A DNA stretch of 64,000 nucleotides from CAVQXR01 sp963717955 (GTDB lineage Bacteria > Actinomycetota > Thermoleophilia > Gaiellales > Gaiellaceae), in NCBI GenBank assembly GCA_963717955.1, contig CAVQXR010000001.1:620001-684000 (forward strand). Reading direction: 5' to 3'. A model generated the notes under the pieces. The model made no database searches. It was not told where the DNA came from and was given only the letters and a program-made list of their open reading frames with translations. The position numbers and the translations under genes are program-made. Shown here one piece after another: positions 44,245 to 52,145 of this stretch. How positions within the stretch are numbered: position 1 is the first letter of the stretch; each line of letters begins with the position of its first letter.

Positions 44245-44609
44245 GTGATCAGGAGCCGGATGGCCACGGCGACGAGGAAGCCCGCGAATGCGAGCACGAG
44301 CGCGCGAGAGGTGAGCCGCTGCTGCAGCGCGGTGCCGGCGAGCGCGCCCGCGGCGGCCGGCAGCCCGACCTCGACAGCGATGAGCCAGTCGACCTCGCCG
44401 AGGGCTCCGAACGCGATCGTCCCGAACACGGCGGTGAAGACGATCGCAGCGAGCGAGGTGCCGGTCGCCAGGCGGCTCGGGAAGCGGGCGAGGACGATCA
44501 GGAGCGGCACGATGACGATGCCCCCGCCGACGCCGAACAGCGCGCTGAACAGGCCCGCGGAGAGGCCGACCCCTGCGAGCAACGTCCCGCTCGACTTCGT
44601 CGCGACCAC
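44241..44609 (-). CDS. TSUP (TauE/SafE) half-transporter, first half
   Basis: A 122-residue membrane protein with the TSUP motif LSAGLFSALFGVGGGIVIVP and about four helices. It starts at GTG 44609, 6 nt after TAGAAT, which itself overlaps the ureD stop codon, so the pair has its own leaderless promoter at the end of the urease operon. It is coupled to the second half by the GTGA overlap. Confidence 0.82.
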   Translation of the reverse strand: MVATKSSGTLLAGVGLSAGLFSALFGVGGGIVIVPLLIVLARFPSRLATGTSLAAIVFTAVFGTIAFGALGEVDWLIAVEVGLPAAAGALAGTALQQRLTSRALVLAFAGFLVAVAIRLLIT

Positions 44610-44618
44610 GCGACGATT

Positions 44619-45437
44619 CTACGAGCGCTCGGCGGGGGGCCCGAACCAGCGCCGCGCGACGTCGTTCGGCGAGAGTGGCGACGCGCCGGCCCGCTGCCTC
44701 GCCGACGACACGAGCGGCCAGAAGGCGCGCTCGAGACGCTCCGCCGTGCGGTCGAGCGCACGCACGACGAGGAGCCCGGGCGACGGCCGGCTCGCCCCGG
44801 CCAGCTCGAGACCCCCGAGCGCGAGGCCAATCTCGTCGCGCGTGATCGAGTCGTCTGCGAGCCCCGCGAGGTAGAGCGTGCCGAGGTGGGTGTGGCCTCC
44901 GAGCGCGGCGAGCGCCTCGGGGCGGCAGGATGCGTCGACGCGTAACCGGTCGTCGAGTAGCAGTGTGTCGGGGCTGCCCAGGCGCCAGCGCGAGGCGAAG
45001 GCCGAGAGGTCGAGCCGCTCGCCGCGAGCGACGCGACCGACGGCGAGAAGCTCCCATCCGCAGAGCGTCGCTGCCGGCCCGAGCTCGACCTCGACCTCGC
45101 TCGAGCTGCGACTCTGCGGGAAGGGAAGCGTGACCCAGGGCACGAAGGTCACGTGGGCCTGTTCGCCCAGCACGAGGCGCCAGCGCTGGACGGCCCCCGT
45201 GTCGGTGCGCAGCATCGCCGCCGGGCCCTGGGTCGTGAGCGTGAGGCGGGCGCCGCACTCGACCTCGACGCGCGCGTCGAGGACATCGCCGGGCCCGAGG
45301 CCGGGGAGTGAGGTCGTCAGGAAGACGACGGGGTCGCCGCGCCGGTGCACGGTCCAGTCGAAGCAGCCGGCGGGGACGGCCGCAACCTGCCCGTCCCGCC
45401 CGACACGCAGCGACGGCCGATGCGACGTCGCGGTCAC
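44619..45437 (-). CDS. ureD: urease accessory protein UreD
   Basis: A 272-residue UreD/UreH protein, the scaffold that binds apo-urease and passes nickel from UreG. Family stretches include ARVEVECGARLTLTTQGPAA, WVTLPFPQSR and DRLRVDASC. The GTG overlaps the ureF stop (GTGA), fixing the start inside a longer open frame. It is the last gene of the urease operon here. Confidence 0.88.
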   Translation of the reverse strand: MTATSHRPSLRVGRDGQVAAVPAGCFDWTVHRRGDPVVFLTTSLPGLGPGDVLDARVEVECGARLTLTTQGPAAMLRTDTGAVQRWRLVLGEQAHVTFVPWVTLPFPQSRSSSEVEVELGPAATLCGWELLAVGRVARGERLDLSAFASRWRLGSPDTLLLDDRLRVDASCRPEALAALGGHTHLGTLYLAGLADDSITRDEIGLALGGLELAGASRPSPGLLVVRALDRTAERLERAFWPLVSSARQRAGASPLSPNDVARRWFGPPAERS

Positions 45438-46108
45438 GACGCGAAGAGCCGCTGTTCGAGCGTCTCGTGGCGCATCGCAGCGATGTCGAGCAGCGGCGAG
45501 AACGACGCCCATCCGTCGGCGGACGCGGTCGGGCCGTGGCTCGTCGCCCGCCGCAGGATTCGCTGCCCCTCTGCCGGGCCGACGACGCGCAGCCGCACGG
45601 CCGCTGCGACCATGCCCGCGAGCACCGAGAACGCGAAGGCGGCGGCCGCGTCGCCGGCCGGAGCGCCGAAGGCCGAGGCGATCGCACCGAACGCGCTCGC
45701 CCGCGGCGCAGCCTCGCCGAGCGTCTCCTCGACCCAGTCGACGGCGTCGCGCTCGTCGCCCGGCAGCGCCGCCGCGGCCGCCGCGCGGATCAGGGCCCGC
45801 CCGAGCGCGAGGCTGGCCTCGCGGGCCCCGGCTGCGGCGCGCGAGCCGAGATCCTCGCGCGCGCTCGCCCTGAGCCCGGGCGCGTCGCGACGGGTGGTCG
45901 CCGCGTGCGCGGTTATGGCGAACCACCCGTCGGCCGGGCCGAGGGTCAACCGCCGATGGGCGACGAGCACGGCCTCGAGCGAGGCGCCGTCGTTGACGAC
46001 GCCGAGCCGGACGAGCGCCTCGATCCCGTCGGAGTGTGCGAAGCCGCCCGCCGGGAAGGCCGAGTCGGCGAGCTGGAGCAGCCCGGCCAGCCCGCCACGC
46101 CCGCCCAT
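45434..46108 (-). CDS. ureF: urease accessory protein UreF
   Basis: A 224-residue all-helical UreF protein that acts with UreD and UreG in nickel insertion. It begins LLQLADSAFPAGGFAHSDGI, the family hallmark, and has the GERDA-like pair and YR-poor Ala-rich helices in the middle. The ATG lies one base after the ureC stop. No ureG or ureE is found next to it. Confidence 0.88.
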   Translation of the reverse strand: MGGRGGLAGLLQLADSAFPAGGFAHSDGIEALVRLGVVNDGASLEAVLVAHRRLTLGPADGWFAITAHAATTRRDAPGLRASAREDLGSRAAAGAREASLALGRALIRAAAAAALPGDERDAVDWVEETLGEAAPRASAFGAIASAFGAPAGDAAAAFAFSVLAGMVAAAVRLRVVGPAEGQRILRRATSHGPTASADGWASFSPLLDIAAMRHETLEQRLFAS

Positions 46109-46109
46109 G

Positions 46110-47801
46110 TCAGACGAGGAGGTAGCGGCGCGACAGCGGCACGCTCGTCGCGGGCTCGACCCAGGCGTCCTCGCCGTCCACGGTGACGCGGAAGCTGTCC
46201 TTGTCGACTCGCACGTCCGGGAGCGCGTCGTTGCGGACCATGTCGCGCTTCCCGAGCGCCCGCGTGCCCGAGACCGGCAGCAGCCGGGAGGCGTACGGGC
46301 CGCGTTCGAGCTCGGGGTTCTCGAGCGCCGCCTGCGAGACGAAGAAGCGCCCGAGCAGGTGGGGCGCATCGCCCACGGCCCCGAAGCTCGGGCGCAGCAT
46401 CCGCGGCTCGACGAGGATCGTGCTGCCGTTTCCCTGCCCCGTATCGCCCCAGGCGAGGAACCCGTCCTTGATCACGGCCTCGGGCTTCACCCCGAAGAAG
46501 CCCGGCCGCCACAGGACGATGTCGGCGAGCTTTCCCGGCTCGAGCGAGCCGACGTGGTCGCCGATCCCGTGCGCGATCGCCGGGTTCACGGTCACCTTTG
46601 CGAGCGAGCGGAGGATCCGCCCGTTGTCGTCGGCGGGCGGGCCCGGGTCGCCGCGCCGTTCCTTCATCACGTGCGCGAGCTGGAACGTCCGGCGGACGCT
46701 CTCGGCCACGTGTCCCATCCCGGTCGAGTCCGACCCCATCATCGAGATCGCCCCCAGGTCGTGGAGCACGTCCTCGGCCGCCATCGTCTGGGGCCGGACG
46801 CGGGACTGGGCGGACGCCACGTCCTCCGGGATCAGCGGGTTCATCAGGTGGACGGACATGATCATGTCGAGATGCTCGGCGAGCGCCGCGGCCGTGAAGG
46901 GATTGGACGGGTTCGTGGAGGAGGGCAGGACGTTCGGCTGGCCGACCAGCTCGAGCAGGTCAGGCGCATGCCCGCCGCCGGCGCCCTCGATGTGGTACGC
47001 GTGGATCGTCCGGCCGTCGATCGCGGCGACCGTGTCCTCGAGCGAGGCCGACTCGTTGATCGTGTCGGTGTGGATGATGGCCTGGACGTCGTACGCGTCG
47101 GCGACCGACAGCGTGCGGTCGATGACCGCCGGGAACGCGCCGAGGTCCTCGTGGATCTTGAAGCCCGACGAGCCCCACTCGAGCGCATGCTCGAGTGGCG
47201 GGGCGCTGCTCGACGCCCGGCTGATCAGCGCGATGTTGAGCGGGAGGCCGGCGAGGCTCGCGAACATCCGCTCGAGCGCGAAGCGCGGGTTCGTGCCGAT
47301 GTCGAAGGCGAGGCCGGCGCCGCCACCGATCAGGGTCGTGTAGCCGTTCGCGAGGTAGTCGTCCAGCATCGCGGGCGCGAGAAAGTGGACGTGGCAGTCG
47401 ATCGCACCGGGCGTCGCGATGAGCCCCTGACCGACGAAGACCCCGGTGTCGGTTCCGATCACCATGTCGACGTCGTCCTGGATGTCCGGGTTGCCGGCGT
47501 GCCCGACGCCGACGATGCGGCCGTCGCGGATCCCGATGTCGGCCTTCACGACCCCCAGCACGGGATCGAGCACGAGCGCGTTCGTGACGACGAAGTCGAG
47601 CGTCGGCTCACGGCTGTCCGAGGGGCGCGCGAGCTGCCCGTCGCGGATGTTCCGCCCGGCGCCGATGAGCCCCTCCTCGCCGGAAGGGACGAGCGAGCGC
47701 TCGACGCGCGCGAACAGGTTCGTGTCGCCGAGGCGGACGAGGTCGCCGACACCCGGGCCGACCATCAGGGCGGACAGCGCCCGATCGAGCTCGAACGTCA
47801 T
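46110..47801 (-). CDS. ureC: urease subunit alpha (UreC), variant flap
   Basis: The 563-residue catalytic subunit of urease. Nickel ligands are all present: His137 and His139 (CHVHF), carbamylated Lys215 (GFKIHEDL), His244 (IIHTDTINES), His278 (GAGGGHAPD) and Asp358 (GSDSTGMG). The mobile flap reads MSVHLMNP where urease normally has MVCHHLDP. The flap cysteine is therefore Val317, while the general-acid His318 is kept. The ATG overlaps the ureB stop. The protein could be active, as cysteine mutants of known ureases retain some function. Confidence 0.92.
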   Translation of the reverse strand: MTFELDRALSALMVGPGVGDLVRLGDTNLFARVERSLVPSGEEGLIGAGRNIRDGQLARPSDSREPTLDFVVTNALVLDPVLGVVKADIGIRDGRIVGVGHAGNPDIQDDVDMVIGTDTGVFVGQGLIATPGAIDCHVHFLAPAMLDDYLANGYTTLIGGGAGLAFDIGTNPRFALERMFASLAGLPLNIALISRASSSAPPLEHALEWGSSGFKIHEDLGAFPAVIDRTLSVADAYDVQAIIHTDTINESASLEDTVAAIDGRTIHAYHIEGAGGGHAPDLLELVGQPNVLPSSTNPSNPFTAAALAEHLDMIMSVHLMNPLIPEDVASAQSRVRPQTMAAEDVLHDLGAISMMGSDSTGMGHVAESVRRTFQLAHVMKERRGDPGPPADDNGRILRSLAKVTVNPAIAHGIGDHVGSLEPGKLADIVLWRPGFFGVKPEAVIKDGFLAWGDTGQGNGSTILVEPRMLRPSFGAVGDAPHLLGRFFVSQAALENPELERGPYASRLLPVSGTRALGKRDMVRNDALPDVRVDKDSFRVTVDGEDAWVEPATSVPLSRRYLLV

Positions 47802-48163
47802 CTCGCGTAGCCGCCCGCCCGCAGGCGCTCGAGGGCCCGAGCGCGAACGTCCGGGTCGTCGAGCGCGCCGTCGACGAGCCCGTGGAATCCGCGCACGACC
47901 CGGCGTCCGCCGTACGGCACGAGGCGCACCGTCCTCGTCTCGCCCGGCTCGAACCGCACCGAGAACCCCGCCGGGACGTCGAGGCGCATGCCGTAGGCGG
48001 CCTCCCGGTCGAAGCGGAGCGCGCGGTTGGCCTCGAAGAAGTGGTAGTGGGAGGTGATCTGGATCGCCCGGTCGAGCGTGTTCGCGACCTCGAGCTCCAC
48101 GGTCGGGCGCCCCTCGTTCCCCGTGAGCGGGCCGTTCGGATGGATGATCTCGCCGGGAATCAC
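47798..48163 (-). CDS. ureB: urease subunit beta (UreB)
   Basis: A 121-residue UreB. It begins with VIPGEIIHPNGPLTGNEGRP and contains TSHYHFFEANRALRFDR, both family signatures. The start GTG 48163 is preceded by no good ribosome site because the 168-bp repeat directly abuts it. It overlaps ureC by 4 bp. Confidence 0.93.
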   Translation of the reverse strand: MIPGEIIHPNGPLTGNEGRPTVELEVANTLDRAIQITSHYHFFEANRALRFDREAAYGMRLDVPAGFSVRFEPGETRTVRLVPYGGRRVVRGFHGLVDGALDDPDVRARALERLRAGGYAR

Positions 48164-48330
48164 GAGTGCGCCGTCCGGGAAATGGGGTGCGGTTCCTGGC
48201 GCGCGAAAAGCAAGCCGGACAAGGACGCAGGGAGCGCCGATATGCATGCATATCGGCGCGACTGAGGACGCGGTCTGGCGCCGCTTTGCAGCCGCCAGCA
48301 CCGTGCCGTGTTCCCCGTACGGTGCACTAC
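48163..48330. mobile_element. 168-bp MITE-like element, copy 4 (inverted), between ureA and ureB
   Basis: Inverted relative to the other copies and diverged outside the core. The ends read CGAGTGCGCCGTC and ACGGTGCACTAC, equivalent to the terminal repeats. The centre GCGCCGATATGCATGCATATCGGCGC (26 nt) is a perfect palindrome of the same length as in copy 1 but with different, still paired bases. It fills the ureA-ureB gap exactly, from the ureA stop codon to the ureB start codon. Confidence 0.8.
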
Positions 48331-48647
48331 GGTGCGCCCGCCGCGTTCTTCACCGGGAACCAGAGGGTGACGAGTTGCGTGCCCTCCTCGAAGAGCGCCT
48401 CGATCTGGACGAAGTCGACGAGCTCCGCGACGCCGTCGAGCACCTCGTCCTCCGAGAGGGCCGCATGGCCGATCTGTCGGGCCTCGTCGTAGCTGCGCCC
48501 GGCGCGCGCGGCCTCGATCACCTCGTCGGTGATCAGCGCGACGGCCTCCGGGTGATTCAGGCGAAGGCCCGCCGCACGCCGCTTCCGGGCCAGCTCGGCC
48601 GCGAGGAAGATCAAGAGGCGCTCCTGCTCGACCGGCGTCAGCTTCAC
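48327..48647 (-). CDS. ureA: urease subunit gamma (UreA)
   Basis: A 106-residue UreA. It shows KLTPVEQERLLIFLAAELAR and LNHPEAVALITDEVIEAARAG, and ends with EALFEEGTQLVTLWFPVKN plus a short AAGAP tail. The TAG stop is contributed by the end of the repeat element. A good promoter lies upstream with 9 nt between -10 box and GTG. Confidence 0.93.
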   Translation of the reverse strand: MKLTPVEQERLLIFLAAELARKRRAAGLRLNHPEAVALITDEVIEAARAGRSYDEARQIGHAALSEDEVLDGVAELVDFVQIEALFEEGTQLVTLWFPVKNAAGAP

Positions 48648-48656
48648 GGCCAGCTG

Positions 48657-48685
48657 ATTGTTCGTGCGGCGGCCGCGCGTGTCAA
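48657..48685 (-). promoter_or_regulatory. urease operon promoter
   Basis: On the minus strand, TTGACA (48680-48685) is followed by a 17-bp spacer and AACAAT (48657-48662). The GTG of ureA comes 9 nt later, so the message is nearly leaderless. The divergent MBL-fold gene begins 80 bp away. Confidence 0.75.
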
Positions 48686-48729
48686 CCCGGCGGGGCGCCG
48701 GCCGCGTCGCGTAGTGTTCCGCGACTGCC

Positions 48730-49542
48730 ATGAGGGTGAGGATCTGGGGATGCCGTGGCTCGCTCGCGACGCCGGGGCAGGAGACTGTACGGTACGGCGG
48801 CAACACCTCCTGTGTCGAGGTGCGCCCGGCCGACGGTGCCGTGATCGTGCTCGATGCCGGCACCGGGATCAGGCCGTTCGGCGTCGCGCTCGCCGACCGC
48901 AGGCCCACCGAGATCCACCTGCTCCTCACGCACATGCACCTCGACCACGTCGAAGGGCTCGGGTTCTTCGGGCCGTTGTTCGATCCCGAGTGCTCGGTCC
49001 ACGTCTGGGGCCCGCGCCCGGACGGGCTCTCGCTCGAGGAGCGGATCTCGGGCTACGTCTCGCCGCCGCTGTTCCCCGTGCCGTTCCAGAACATCCCGGC
49101 CCGGGTCCTGTTCAACGAGGTCTGGGAGGACGAGTTCGAGATCGACGGCGTCCGGGTTCGCTGCGCCCCCGTCAAGCATCCGGGCCGCACCGTCGCCTAC
49201 CGTCTCGAGGAGGCGGGCCGGTCGTTCGCCTTCATCCCCGACAACGAGCCGGCGCTCCAGCGGGACTCCGGCCTCTCGATCGCCGGCGGGGCCGACGTCC
49301 TGTTCCACGACGCCCAGTACACGGCGCAGGAGTACGAGACGCGGGTCGGCTGGGGCCACTCCGCGCTTCCGGACTTCGCGCGCTTCGTCTCGGCGGCCGA
49401 GCCGGCCCGGGTCCTCATGTTCCACCACGACCCCGCCCACTCGGACGACTCGCTCGAGGAGATGCTGACCGAGGCGCGGCAGCTTTCGGGGCGCGACGAC
49501 GTCGAGCTGGCGCACGAGGGCCTCGAGATCGCGCTCGACTGA
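48730..49542 (+). CDS. MBL-fold metallohydrolase
   Basis: A 270-residue metallo-beta-lactamase-fold protein. The zinc motif is THMHLDHVEG, with further ligands in VKHPGRT, FIPDNEP, FHDAQY and a C-terminal MFHHDPAHSDD. The N-terminus RIWGCRGSLATPG and YGGNTSCVEV resemble phosphodiesterase-type members (PhnP/cyclic nucleotide-like). The substrate is unknown. It is divergent from ureA. Confidence 0.83.
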   Translation: MRVRIWGCRGSLATPGQETVRYGGNTSCVEVRPADGAVIVLDAGTGIRPFGVALADRRPTEIHLLLTHMHLDHVEGLGFFGPLFDPECSVHVWGPRPDGLSLEERISGYVSPPLFPVPFQNIPARVLFNEVWEDEFEIDGVRVRCAPVKHPGRTVAYRLEEAGRSFAFIPDNEPALQRDSGLSIAGGADVLFHDAQYTAQEYETRVGWGHSALPDFARFVSAAEPARVLMFHHDPAHSDDSLEEMLTEARQLSGRDDVELAHEGLEIALD

Positions 49543-49639
49543 GCGGCCGAGCCCGCGCCTGGGCCGTTCGCCCGGGTCGACGCCTATCCTGGCCGGTGGG
49601 GCGCCGACGCGCCGCGAACGAACCGAGCGAGGAGGCACC

Positions 49640-50575
49640 GTGGCCGATGAGCGCGACACCGATCGTCCGGGCGGCGAGCCGCCGAGGGATCCGCACACCC
49701 AGGATCCGCACACCCATCCACACCCGCCGGGATGGACCGAGGCCGACACGGAGCTCGAACACCTGATCGAGGCCGAGGAGCAGGGGGTCAAGCGGAACCG
49801 CATACTGATCCTGGCGCTGTTCGGCATCATCATCCTCCTCATCGCGGCGCTCGTGATGAGCGTGGTCGCGATGAACCGGGACATCGAGGCGGTGGCGAAG
49901 GCCGAGCCGAAGGAAGCCAGCGTGAGCACGGAATCGATCCAGGCCGACGCCGTGACCGCAGACAAGATCGCCGCCGGTGCGGTGACCGGCGACAGCATCG
50001 CCCCGGGCGCGGTGGGGACCGAGAGCCTTGCCGACGGCGCGGTGACCGCGGCGAAGCTCGCCGAGGCGTCCGTCGGCGGGCCCGCGCTCGTGGCGGGCGG
50101 GGTGGAGAACGCCGCGCTTGCCGCCGAGTCCGTCGGCAGGGGCAAGCTCAGGCCGGGGGCGGTCGACAGCTCGCGTGTGGCCGCGGACTCGCTGACCGGG
50201 AAGAACATCAAGGAGTCGACGCTCGGGAAGGTGCCGCTGGCAGCCGAGGCCGATTCGGCGAAACAGGCTGACAATGCGGCGAGGCTGGGCGGGTCGCCCG
50301 CGTCGGCCTTCCTCTCCTCGGTCGAGCTCGCGTCGAGCCAGACGGAGCAGAACCTCCAGCCTGTCAAAGGGCCGCTCAGGGTCGCCTGCCCGTCCGGCAC
50401 TGTCGTGGTCGGCGGCGGAGCGAGCATCGAGGGCGCCGCCGGCGGCGTTGCGCTCTCCACGAGCGCTCCCGACGGCGCGACGGGCTGGGTCGGCGCCGCC
50501 GAGGCGCTCCAGGATCCGGACGGGCCTTGGCGGCTCGTCGTGACGGCGATCTGCGCGACCGCCGGAGGAGGTTAG
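49640..50575 (+). CDS. single-pass membrane protein with tail-fibre-like repeats
   Basis: A 311-residue protein. The N-terminus is His/Pro-rich and acidic (1-45), then one membrane helix (54-77) and an extracellular stretch (about 95-190) of short repeats such as DAVTADKIAAGAVTGDSIA and DGAVTAAKLAEASVGG. These resemble the beta-repeat stalks of phage tail fibres and adhesins. A globular C-terminal domain (about 225-311) contains CPSGTVVVGGGASIEG and may be a head. A surface-binding role is plausible but unproven. It is convergent with the next gene, and the stops overlap. Confidence 0.65.
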   Translation: MADERDTDRPGGEPPRDPHTQDPHTHPHPPGWTEADTELEHLIEAEEQGVKRNRILILALFGIIILLIAALVMSVVAMNRDIEAVAKAEPKEASVSTESIQADAVTADKIAAGAVTGDSIAPGAVGTESLADGAVTAAKLAEASVGGPALVAGGVENAALAAESVGRGKLRPGAVDSSRVAADSLTGKNIKESTLGKVPLAAEADSAKQADNAARLGGSPASAFLSSVELASSQTEQNLQPVKGPLRVACPSGTVVVGGGASIEGAAGGVALSTSAPDGATGWVGAAEALQDPDGPWRLVVTAICATAGGG

Positions 50576-51408
50576 AGGCGCTCGACGGCAACCGGCTCGG
50601 GCCGGCTGGCGGCGGCCGGCCACGTCTCCCACGGGCGCTCGATGCAGCTGCGCAGGATCGCCGCGAGCGCGGCGGCTTGCGCGCCGTCGACGAGCCGATG
50701 GTCGACGGTGACGCCGAGCTCCACCACCCGGCGCGGGACGATCTCGCCGTCGACGACGCGGGGCGTCCACAGCGGCCGTCCGATCGTCACGACCGAGCCG
50801 ACCCGGGCGAAGGGCAGGAGCGGCGCGAGCGCACGATCGACGCCGAACGTCCCTATCGCGCTCACGAGCGCGGAGCCGAACGGGTGTCGCTGGAGGCCGA
50901 CCGGGCGCAGCGGCAGGCCCAGCCCGGCCGTGATGAAGCCGGCGAGGGAGACCGCCGGCCGGAGGAGGATCCGGGGCACCCGGCGGGCGATCCGCAGGGT
51001 GCGTCCGAACTCGCCGCCGCCGCGGCGGGCCTCCCGCGTGGCCGCGAAGAGCTCGCGGGCGATCTCGCGCGGATGCTTCGCGTCCGCGTTTCTGACGAGC
51101 ACGGCCGTCAGGTGACCTCCGTTCGCGATCGTGACGGCGAAGCTGACGTCGGCGCTCGGGCGCCGGCGGGCACGTCCGAGCACGACGCGCGCGTTGAGAT
51201 CGGGGACCGCGGCGAGGCCGCGCCCGACCGACGCTCCGACGAGGTGCGTCACGCTCACGCCCGAGGCGCGGCACCATTCCTCGGCCGCGGTGACGTCGAG
51301 ATCGAGGAACCCGTGCGCGAGCCCGGCATGCGGAGCGCGCCACCCGGCGATCGCGAGACGCGTGCGCTCGGGTGAGCGGCCGGCTGCGGGAGTCGATCGG
51401 TGGGCCAT
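50572..51408 (-). CDS. 2-oxoacid dehydrogenase acyltransferase-domain protein, no lipoyl domain
   Basis: A 278-residue protein matching the catalytic domain of E2 acyltransferases. The active-site motif is VTVDHRLVDGAQAAAL near residue 235, with His and Asp as expected. There is no lipoyl or peripheral-subunit-binding domain, and no E1/E3 genes are nearby. It probably transfers an acyl group in some other pathway, or is a catalytic orphan like the stand-alone E2-fold proteins of actinobacteria. Confidence 0.75.
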   Translation of the reverse strand: MAHRSTPAAGRSPERTRLAIAGWRAPHAGLAHGFLDLDVTAAEEWCRASGVSVTHLVGASVGRGLAAVPDLNARVVLGRARRRPSADVSFAVTIANGGHLTAVLVRNADAKHPREIARELFAATREARRGGGEFGRTLRIARRVPRILLRPAVSLAGFITAGLGLPLRPVGLQRHPFGSALVSAIGTFGVDRALAPLLPFARVGSVVTIGRPLWTPRVVDGEIVPRRVVELGVTVDHRLVDGAQAAALAAILRSCIERPWETWPAAASRPEPVAVERL

Positions 51409-51489
51409 CTCCGCCCGATTCTGCCTGGCCGGCACAGCGAGCTGCGAGGCCGACCGCCGCCGCGGTCGCATCCGACCGCTCCAGGCGTC

Positions 51490-52107
51490 ATGGTTCTGTT
51501 CATGGAGGACAGGCGATCGACCCTCGTGCCCGTCCCGCTCGTCGCGCCGCTCTGGGAGCGGTTCTTCATCGTCTCGTCCCTCGTCCTCGTCGCCACGGTG
51601 GACGTCGAGGGGACGCCGGACATCGCCCCGAAGCACATGGCGATGCCGCTCGGGTGGGAGAGCTGGTTCTGCTTCGCCTGCTCCCCGCGGCATACCACGT
51701 ACAGAAACAGCGTCACGGTCGAGGCGTTCACGGTCGGCTACCCGGGGCCGGAGCTGATCGTCGAGGCGAGCCTGTCGGCGTCCCCGCGCGAGCCCGACGA
51801 CTCGAAGCCGGCCCTGGCCGCACTGGACACGATGCCGGCAGCGTCCGTCGAGGGCGTGCTCGTGGCCGGATGCCAGGTCCACCTCGAATGCTCGCTCGAC
51901 CGGGTCGTCGACGGTTTCGGGGAGAACAGCCTGGTGATCGGCCGGGTCGTCGCCGCCCACGCCGCCCGGGAGGCGATCCGCAGCCCCGAGCGCGACGATG
52001 CCGAGCTCCTCCAGGACCGCCCGCTCCTCGCCTACGTCCACCCGGGGAGGTTCTCGACGATCCGCGAGACCGACGGCTTTCCGTTCCCGGCAGGCTTCTC
52101 GATCTAG
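51490..52107 (+). CDS. flavin reductase-like FMN-binding split-barrel protein
   Basis: About 205 residues with the FMN-binding split-barrel fold. FFIVSSLVLVATVDVEGTPD and PKHMAMPLGWESWFCFACSP resemble the flavin reductase-like domain, followed by RHTTYRNSVTVEAFTVGYPG. ATG 51490 or 51502 is the start; the frame is open further upstream. The TAG stop is part of a remnant of the 168-bp element's terminal repeat. It is divergent from the E2-like gene. Confidence 0.75.
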   Translation: MVLFMEDRRSTLVPVPLVAPLWERFFIVSSLVLVATVDVEGTPDIAPKHMAMPLGWESWFCFACSPRHTTYRNSVTVEAFTVGYPGPELIVEASLSASPREPDDSKPALAALDTMPAASVEGVLVAGCQVHLECSLDRVVDGFGENSLVIGRVVAAHAAREAIRSPERDDAELLQDRPLLAYVHPGRFSTIRETDGFPFPAGFSI

Positions 52108-52116
52108 TGCTCCGTC
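52104..52116. repeat. remnant end of the 168-bp element
   Basis: CTAGTGCTCCGTC, 13 bases identical to the terminal repeat of copy 2. It overlaps the stop codon of the preceding gene, with no matching body downstream. It may be an excision footprint or a solo end. Confidence 0.55.
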
Positions 52117-52145
52117 CGAGTGCCCCGGCTCGGGAGGAGGTAGCA

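Noticed and set aside
49640..50575. Prophage tail-fibre gene
   Set aside because: There is a cellular membrane anchor and no other phage genes nearby.
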